Shown: in pieces, positions 59,385-64,000 of the stretch
Layout: each line of letters begins with the position of its first letter
Numbering within the stretch: position 1 is the first letter of the stretch
Assembly: GCA_019931105.1 (NCBI GenBank)
Contig: JAIOUW010000001.1
Location: forward strand, 1,488,001 to 1,552,000
Direction of reading: 5' to 3'
Source of the DNA: Flavobacteriaceae bacterium NBU2977
GTDB lineage: Bacteria; Bacteroidota; Bacteroidia; Flavobacteriales; Flavobacteriaceae
Length of the DNA stretch: 64,000 nucleotides
The notes under the pieces: generated by a model
Told to the model about the DNA's origin: nothing
The model's input: the letters and a program-made list of their open reading frames with translations, nothing else
Database searches by the model: none
Program-made: the position numbers and the translations under genes

Positions 59385-61079
59385 ATGCGCTGGACTATAA
59401 AACCAAAACCTGTACAGGATCAAATCGATACTTTGGCCAACGAGTTGAAGGTCGATGGTTTGGTCGCGCAACTACTTTTGCAGCGGGGTATTTCCAATTA
59501 TGCGGAAGCAAAGAAATTCTTTAGACCGGTACTTACAGATTTGCACGATCCTTTTTTGATGAGGGATATGGATATTGCCGTCTCGCGAATAATGAAGGCA
59601 ATTGAAAACCATGAGAACATTTTGGTCTATGGTGACTATGATGTAGACGGAACTACTGCCGTGGCCTTGGTCTCATCGTATTTGGTGCGGTATTACCCGA
59701 ATGTCGCTACCTACATTCCCGACCGCTATGATGAAGGTTACGGAATTTCTATAAAAGGCATCGATTTTGCAGATGACAATGGTTTCTCGTTGATCATTGC
59801 GTTGGATTGTGGGGTAAAGGCCATCGACCAAGTGGCGTATGCCAAGGAAAAGCATATTGATTTTATCATCTGTGACCATCACCGGCCAGGAAATCGGATC
59901 CCCGATGCCGTGGCCGTCCTTGACCCCAAACGCGATGATTGCATGTATCCCTACGATGAACTTTGTGGCTGTGGTATCGGTTTCAAACTGATACAGGCGT
60001 TGGCCCAAGAAAATGGCGAAACCATTGATGATTTGATTCCTTACCTTGATTTGGTAGCTACCGCCATTGGTGCCGATATTGTTCCTATAACAGGTGAAAA
60101 TCGTGTACTTGCCTATCACGGATTAAAAGTTATCAATTCAAATCCGAGAATCGGGTTTAAGGCTATAATCGACCAAGTCAAGAAAACCGAATTGACCATT
60201 ACCGACGTGGTATTTATTATAGCCCCTCGTATCAATGCCGCTGGACGAATGAAACATGGGCAACATGCCGTAGACCTTTTGATCGAGAGCAATTTAGAGC
60301 GCGCGACCACGTTCGCGGGTGAAATCGAAAAGTTCAATTACGATCGACGGGAACTAGATCAAGAAATCACTCAAGAAGCGCTTTCGCAGATCGAGGCCAA
60401 CAATGAAGAAAAGGGTTTTACCTCTGTTGTCTACAAAGATACTTGGCACAAGGGTGTTATCGGTATCGTCGCTTCCCGATTGACGGAGACCTATTACAGG
60501 CCGACCTTGGTATTTACCAAAAGTGGTGATAAACTAGCCGCGTCGGCGCGATCGGTAAAGGGTTTTGATGTCTATAATGCCCTGCAGGGTTGTGCCGATT
60601 GTATCGAACAGTTCGGAGGCCATAAATATGCAGCGGGTCTCACGCTTTTGGAAGAGCAATACGAGAACTTCAAAGAGCAATTTGAAAAAGTGGTTTCCGA
60701 GACCATAGACCCGAATCTATTGACTCCTGAAATTAGTGTTGATGCAAAGATCGACCTAAAGGAAATCACCCCTAAGTTAATGCGGATACTAAAACAGTTC
60801 GCACCTTATGGGCCGGGAAATATGACCCCTATTTTTATGGCAGAAAACCTCAATGACATGGGTTATGCCAAGGGAGTAGGCGAAAATGAAAAGCATCTCA
60901 AACTTTCAGTCACCCAAAATGAAAGCCGCCCTATCGGATGCATTGGGTTCAATCTAGGCGATAAGCTTTCAATGGTTAAAAACGGTAAGGCTTTCAACGC
61001 GGTTTTTTCATTGGATGAGAACGAGTGGCAGGGCCAAGTGAGCATACAGCTTAAGTTGAGGGATTTAAGGGAGGCGTGA
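59385..61079 (+). CDS. recJ: single-strand DNA exonuclease RecJ
   Basis: RecJ degrades 5' single-stranded ends in recombination and mismatch repair. The 564-residue protein has the DHH-family motifs: VYGDYDVDGTTAVAL (I), ALDCGVKA (II), CDHHRPG (III), IAPRINAAGRM (DHHA1 region), and SARSVKGFDVYNAL with FGGHKYAAG. Length and motif order are normal. It lies alone on the plus strand, with no terminator seen after it. Confidence 0.94.
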   Translation: MRWTIKPKPVQDQIDTLANELKVDGLVAQLLLQRGISNYAEAKKFFRPVLTDLHDPFLMRDMDIAVSRIMKAIENHENILVYGDYDVDGTTAVALVSSYLVRYYPNVATYIPDRYDEGYGISIKGIDFADDNGFSLIIALDCGVKAIDQVAYAKEKHIDFIICDHHRPGNRIPDAVAVLDPKRDDCMYPYDELCGCGIGFKLIQALAQENGETIDDLIPYLDLVATAIGADIVPITGENRVLAYHGLKVINSNPRIGFKAIIDQVKKTELTITDVVFIIAPRINAAGRMKHGQHAVDLLIESNLERATTFAGEIEKFNYDRRELDQEITQEALSQIEANNEEKGFTSVVYKDTWHKGVIGIVASRLTETYYRPTLVFTKSGDKLAASARSVKGFDVYNALQGCADCIEQFGGHKYAAGLTLLEEQYENFKEQFEKVVSETIDPNLLTPEISVDAKIDLKEITPKLMRILKQFAPYGPGNMTPIFMAENLNDMGYAKGVGENEKHLKLSVTQNESRPIGCIGFNLGDKLSMVKNGKAFNAVFSLDENEWQGQVSIQLKLRDLREA

Positions 61080-61144
61080 AAACTATCGATACCAATTGCA
61101 AGTAGTTATAACTTTGTCAACAAATCAGCCAAAGCGTTTTTCGA

Positions 61145-62404
61145 ATGGATCCCTATGCGGCTTTACGGTATAAAGAATTCAATATTTTTTTAGGGGTCAG
61201 GTTTGCGATGGTCTTTGCATGGTCGATGCAATTCATCGTAATCGAATGGCAGGTGTATTCTTTGACCAAAGACCCTTTGTCATTGGGAATCATAGGTTTG
61301 ATGGAGGTAATTCCTGCTGTTTCGACGGCATTGTTCGCGGGTCATTTTGTGGACCAAAAGGAAAAGCGGAACCTTTTGGTCAAATGCCTTATCGGATTTT
61401 CGGCAGTCAGCCTCGGGCTTTTTGTGCTAAGTGTGCCTTCATTTATTGAACACACTTCTTCAAACACCATTCTCTACGGTATTTATTTTCTCGTTTTTTG
61501 CGGGGGTATTGTCAGGGCTTTTCTTGGCCCCACGATTTTCTCGTTGATTGCGCTTATCGTGCCCAAAAAGATTTATCCAAATGCGGCAACATGGAGTAGT
61601 ACCACATGGCAACTGGCTTCAGTTTTGGGTCCGGCTTTGGCGGGATTTTCAATCGGGTGGATCGGGGTACATTGGTCGATGTGCCTGATTTTCGCATTCT
61701 CTATCATGGCACTTATCGGGTTGCTGCAGATTTCACGCAAACCCATTTTGAACCCCAAAATCGGGGAACCAATGGTTCAGAGCCTAAAAGAAGGTTTGCG
61801 TTTTGTTTTCGGTACCAAGGCTATTTTCGGGGCCTTGACCCTTGATATGATCGCCGTGCTTTTTGGTGGGGCGGTGGCCCTGTTGCCCATCTACGCCCAA
61901 GATATTCTGCACGTAGGGGCCGAAGGTTTCGGGGTTTTAAGGGCCGCTCCGGCGATCGGTGCCTTGTTGATGATGCTTGGGTCGACAAGATTTCCCTTGC
62001 ACAGGCGAGCGGGCAAAAAGTTATTGTTGGCCGTTTTCGGCTTTGGTATCTGTATCATCGTTTTTGGCTTGTCTACCTGGTTCTGGTTATCGGTGGCGGC
62101 ACTTTTCTTAAGTGGCGCCCTGGATGGAATTTCAATGGTCATTCGGCAAACCATTCTTCAATTGAAGACCCCTGATCATATGAGAGGTAGGGTGGCCTCG
62201 GTAAATTCAATGTTCGTCGGATCGAGCAATGAGCTGGGCGCTTTTGAAAGCGGGGCCACGGCAAAATTGATGGGAACCGTTACCGCTGTGGTCTTTGGCG
62301 GATGTATGACGTTGTTGACCGTTAGTCTCACCGCTTTCATTTCACCTGCTTTTAGAAAACTTGATCTGCAAAAAGATGTAGAAGAACATGAAGCGGTCAA
62401 TTGA
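61145..62404 (+). CDS. major facilitator superfamily transporter
   Basis: A 419-residue MFS permease with 12 membrane segments. Motifs include FAGHFVDQKEKRNLL (the loop 2-3 signature) and MRGRVASVNSMFVGSSNELGAFESG. It is of the enterobactin-exporter/Bcr-like (MFS_3) type. The substrate is unknown; export of a siderophore or drug is possible. It ends 8 bases inside the lpxH 3' end on the opposite strand. Confidence 0.85.
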   Translation: MDPYAALRYKEFNIFLGVRFAMVFAWSMQFIVIEWQVYSLTKDPLSLGIIGLMEVIPAVSTALFAGHFVDQKEKRNLLVKCLIGFSAVSLGLFVLSVPSFIEHTSSNTILYGIYFLVFCGGIVRAFLGPTIFSLIALIVPKKIYPNAATWSSTTWQLASVLGPALAGFSIGWIGVHWSMCLIFAFSIMALIGLLQISRKPILNPKIGEPMVQSLKEGLRFVFGTKAIFGALTLDMIAVLFGGAVALLPIYAQDILHVGAEGFGVLRAAPAIGALLMMLGSTRFPLHRRAGKKLLLAVFGFGICIIVFGLSTWFWLSVAALFLSGALDGISMVIRQTILQLKTPDHMRGRVASVNSMFVGSSNELGAFESGATAKLMGTVTAVVFGGCMTLLTVSLTAFISPAFRKLDLQKDVEEHEAVN

Positions 62405-63167
62405 CCATGTATTTTTTTAAATGCAGACTTTTTCCATCGAAAACCGCATAAGTATAATAAGATATCCAATCGCCGAGGTTGATATATTTCGATTTTTCGT
62501 TCAAATCGATTTCCAGCGGCAAGTGGCGATGGCCAAAGACGAAATAATCATAATGCTCGGTTTCCAATTTGCGCTTCGCATATTGTACGAGCCATTCATT
62601 TTCCTCCCCAAGGAATTTGACATCCTCATCACCCGAGATCATCTTGTTTTTGACAGAGAAATACTGTGCCAGTCGAACGCCCCAATCGGGGTGTAGCCAG
62701 CGGTATAGCCATTTTGCCAACGGATTCGTAAATACTTTTTTCATGCGCTTGTATCCTTTGTCACCGGGCCCCAAGCCATCGCCGTGACCGATAAAGAAAG
62801 AAGTATCGATGAACGTGAATTGTTGTGGATGGTGAAAAACGGGAATGTTGAGTTCTTCTTCGAAATAGCCGTTCATCCAAAGGTCGTGGTTGCCTACAAA
62901 ATAGTATATCGGAATACCAGAATCGGATATTTCGGCCAGTTTTCCCAAGGTTCTTGTAAAACCCTTGGGTACAACGGTTTTATATTCCATCCAAAAATCA
63001 AAAAGATCACCGAGCAAAAAAATGGCGGCGGCGTCATGCTTAATTTCGTCCAACCAGGCAACGAATTTTTTTTCGCGCGGCCTGCTCGCTTCCATGGTCG
63101 GGGCACCCAAGTGATTGTCGCTGGCGAAATAGACTTTCTTTCCTTCAGGAATATCGATGGTCTTCAT
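62397..63167 (-). CDS. lpxH: UDP-2,3-diacylglucosamine hydrolase
   Basis: LpxH splits UDP-diacylglucosamine to lipid X in lipid A synthesis. The 256-residue calcineurin-like enzyme has the metal-ligand motifs FASDNHLGAP, LLGDLFDFW, VGNHDLWM, IGHGDG and FGHRHLPL in order. It is somewhat more divergent than E. coli LpxH but fits the family. It converges with the MFS gene and lies 29 bases after queD. Confidence 0.88.
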   Translation of the reverse strand: MKTIDIPEGKKVYFASDNHLGAPTMEASRPREKKFVAWLDEIKHDAAAIFLLGDLFDFWMEYKTVVPKGFTRTLGKLAEISDSGIPIYYFVGNHDLWMNGYFEEELNIPVFHHPQQFTFIDTSFFIGHGDGLGPGDKGYKRMKKVFTNPLAKWLYRWLHPDWGVRLAQYFSVKNKMISGDEDVKFLGEENEWLVQYAKRKLETEHYDYFVFGHRHLPLEIDLNEKSKYINLGDWISYYTYAVFDGKSLHLKKYMVN

Positions 63168-63196
63168 GTAGATGTAAAGATAGCGAAAACCGCGTT

Positions 63197-63646
63197 TTAG
63201 TTATCTGTGGCATGCCACTCGGCAAAAGCCGTTTCGGTTTCCCTAAGCTTCAATGAATGCAATTGTATGTTTTCGGGCAGCCTCGATTTTATTTTTTCCG
63301 CGAAATCGATGACCATATTCTCACTGGTAGGTTGATAGTCGGCCATGATCACTTTGTGCCCGCGATCCATCAATTCTTTTGCCAGCTCGACATGGGGCGT
63401 ATTTTTATTGAAGACCGTAGCATGGTCAAATGGATCGACGACTTCTTCCTTTACAATTTTCTTCAGGTCGCCAAAGTCGATGACCATACCCAGCTTGACG
63501 TGCGAAATATCCGTAATCGGATTTCCAATGACCGTCACGGAAAGCTTATAACTGTGGCCATGTACATTTCTACATTTACCATCATAGCCATATAACGCGT
63601 GGCCGGTTTCAAACGTAAACTGTTTTGTGATACGGATCTTACCCAT
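63197..63646 (-). CDS. queD: 6-carboxy-5,6,7,8-tetrahydropterin synthase
   Basis: QueD makes carboxytetrahydropterin for queuosine synthesis. The 149-residue product has zinc ligands His16 (FETGHALYG), His29 and His31 (CRNVHGHSY), and catalytic Cys25. The late HSLKLRETETAFAEW is typical. It lies upstream of lpxH, 29 bases apart on the same strand, in a probable operon. Confidence 0.93.
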   Translation of the reverse strand: MGKIRITKQFTFETGHALYGYDGKCRNVHGHSYKLSVTVIGNPITDISHVKLGMVIDFGDLKKIVKEEVVDPFDHATVFNKNTPHVELAKELMDRGHKVIMADYQPTSENMVIDFAEKIKSRLPENIQLHSLKLRETETAFAEWHATDN

Positions 63647-63666
63647 TGATTCTTTTAATCTAGGGG

Positions 63667-63674
63667 CAAAGGTA
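63667..63674 (-). promoter_or_regulatory. -7 box for queD
   Basis: On the minus strand this reads TACCTTTG, an exact TAnnTTTG match, 20 bases before the ATG at 63646. Confidence 0.5.
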
Positions 63675-63692
63675 GGAATTCTAAACTACTGG

Positions 63693-63806
63693 TTAACGTC
63701 TAAACTTTCTTCTGGTCCGTACGCGATTGACAAAATAAATCAAGATGACCACAAAGGCTAGAATTGGAAAGATCAGGTCTCCGTTCAAAAAATCAAGAAC
63801 TTTCAT
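63693..63806 (-). CDS. 37-residue membrane microprotein
   Basis: The frame reads MKVLDFLNGDLIFPILAFVV and continues to a strongly basic tail (RVRTRRKFRR), with a single membrane helix. It is too short for a standard ORF cut-off. The basic tail and conserved-looking start make it more plausible than chance, but no neighbour supports a function. Confidence 0.45.
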   Translation of the reverse strand: MKVLDFLNGDLIFPILAFVVILIYFVNRVRTRRKFRR

Positions 63807-63848
63807 AAGAAATAGATTTAAACACCAAACGCCCCCCTATTAAAATTA

Positions 63849-64000
63849 TTATTTTTTAAACTGTGAGAGTGCATTCTTGGTAAATTCCGAAAGTACCAAC
63901 TCACCGGTCATAGCCGCCCTTTCATATAACAGCACGTCCCAATGTTCGGTTCCTTCCCATAGGATTTTTTTCAATGTTATCAGTGCTTTCGGATTATAGG
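63849..64000 (-). CDS. enoyl-CoA hydratase/isomerase family, C-terminal end (partial)
   Basis: The frame runs in from the right edge and stops at 63849. The last 49 residues (NPKALITLKKILWEGTEHW, then LLYERAAMTGELVLSEFT and a LSQFKK tail) match the C-terminus of crotonase-family enzymes such as methylglutaconyl-CoA hydratase. The catalytic part is outside the window. It probably acts in leucine or fatty-acid breakdown, which is inference. Confidence 0.75.
   Translation of the reverse strand, partial: YNPKALITLKKILWEGTEHWDVLLYERAAMTGELVLSEFTKNALSQFKK

Overview
The window looks like a chromosomal segment of a marine or soil Flavobacteriaceae bacterium (phylum Bacteroidota). The grounds are a type IX secretion adhesin with a gliding-motility type C-terminal sorting domain beside a PorP/SprF protein, Bacteroidota-type promoter boxes (TAnnTTTG, once with a well-placed upstream TTG), few visible Shine-Dalgarno sequences, many exported lipoproteins, and family-typical versions of housekeeping genes (DUF177-rpmF-fabH-accB-accC, LolE-like permease with rbfA, PTS-like HPr and EI of unusual context). 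No plasmid, prophage or CRISPR signature is seen. Both window ends cut through genes: an M28-type peptidase C-terminus on the left and an enoyl-CoA hydratase C-terminus on the right.

Layout. 1-3640: peptidase tail, dusB, LolE-like permease and rbfA, methylmalonyl-CoA epimerase, a CAU-anticodon tRNA and its terminator. 3679-11166: PorP/SprF protein and a 2195-residue multidomain surface adhesin with seven near-identical 105-bp calcium-binding (thrombospondin type 3) repeats. 11495-18421: exported phosphatase, PQQ/sorbosone-type dehydrogenase, esterase and a lipoprotein GH2 beta-galactosidase. 18561-20013: a small helix-turn-helix-like protein and a decayed IS4-family transposase. 20207-27193: an eight-gene operon holding a complete sugar phosphotransferase system (EI, HPr, IIA, IIB, IIC) with an AlsE-like epimerase, an iron alcohol dehydrogenase and a tryptophanase-type lyase. 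27586-30820: a four-gene operon of two coiled-coil/roadblock-like proteins, a Ras-like GTPase and a soluble hybrid histidine kinase. 31079-37077: small membrane proteins, a nonsense-mutated AGE-family epimerase, a TauE-like permease, a sodium/solute symporter and an HGSNAT-like acyltransferase. 37126-64000: mostly core genes (ribE, pdxA, rpmF, fabH, accBC, arfB, asd, mscL, alr, tdk, rsmI, recJ, lpxH, queD) mixed with exported hydrolases and conserved hypothetical proteins.

The two regions most likely to hold undescribed biology are the PTS operon, because a complete self-contained sugar PTS tied to a tryptophanase-type lyase is unusual for this phylum, and the adjacent Ras-like GTPase module, which has the parts list of a polarity or signalling switch (GTPase, roadblock-like partner, coiled-coil partner, hybrid kinase). 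The PTS EI gene also seems to lack a canonical start codon: numbering from an in-frame ATT places its active histidine at 189, the E. coli position. Two genes carry tryptophan-to-stop changes (the AGE epimerase and the transposase), the first apparently a recent loss of function. All functional calls come from reading motifs by eye; no database search was possible.
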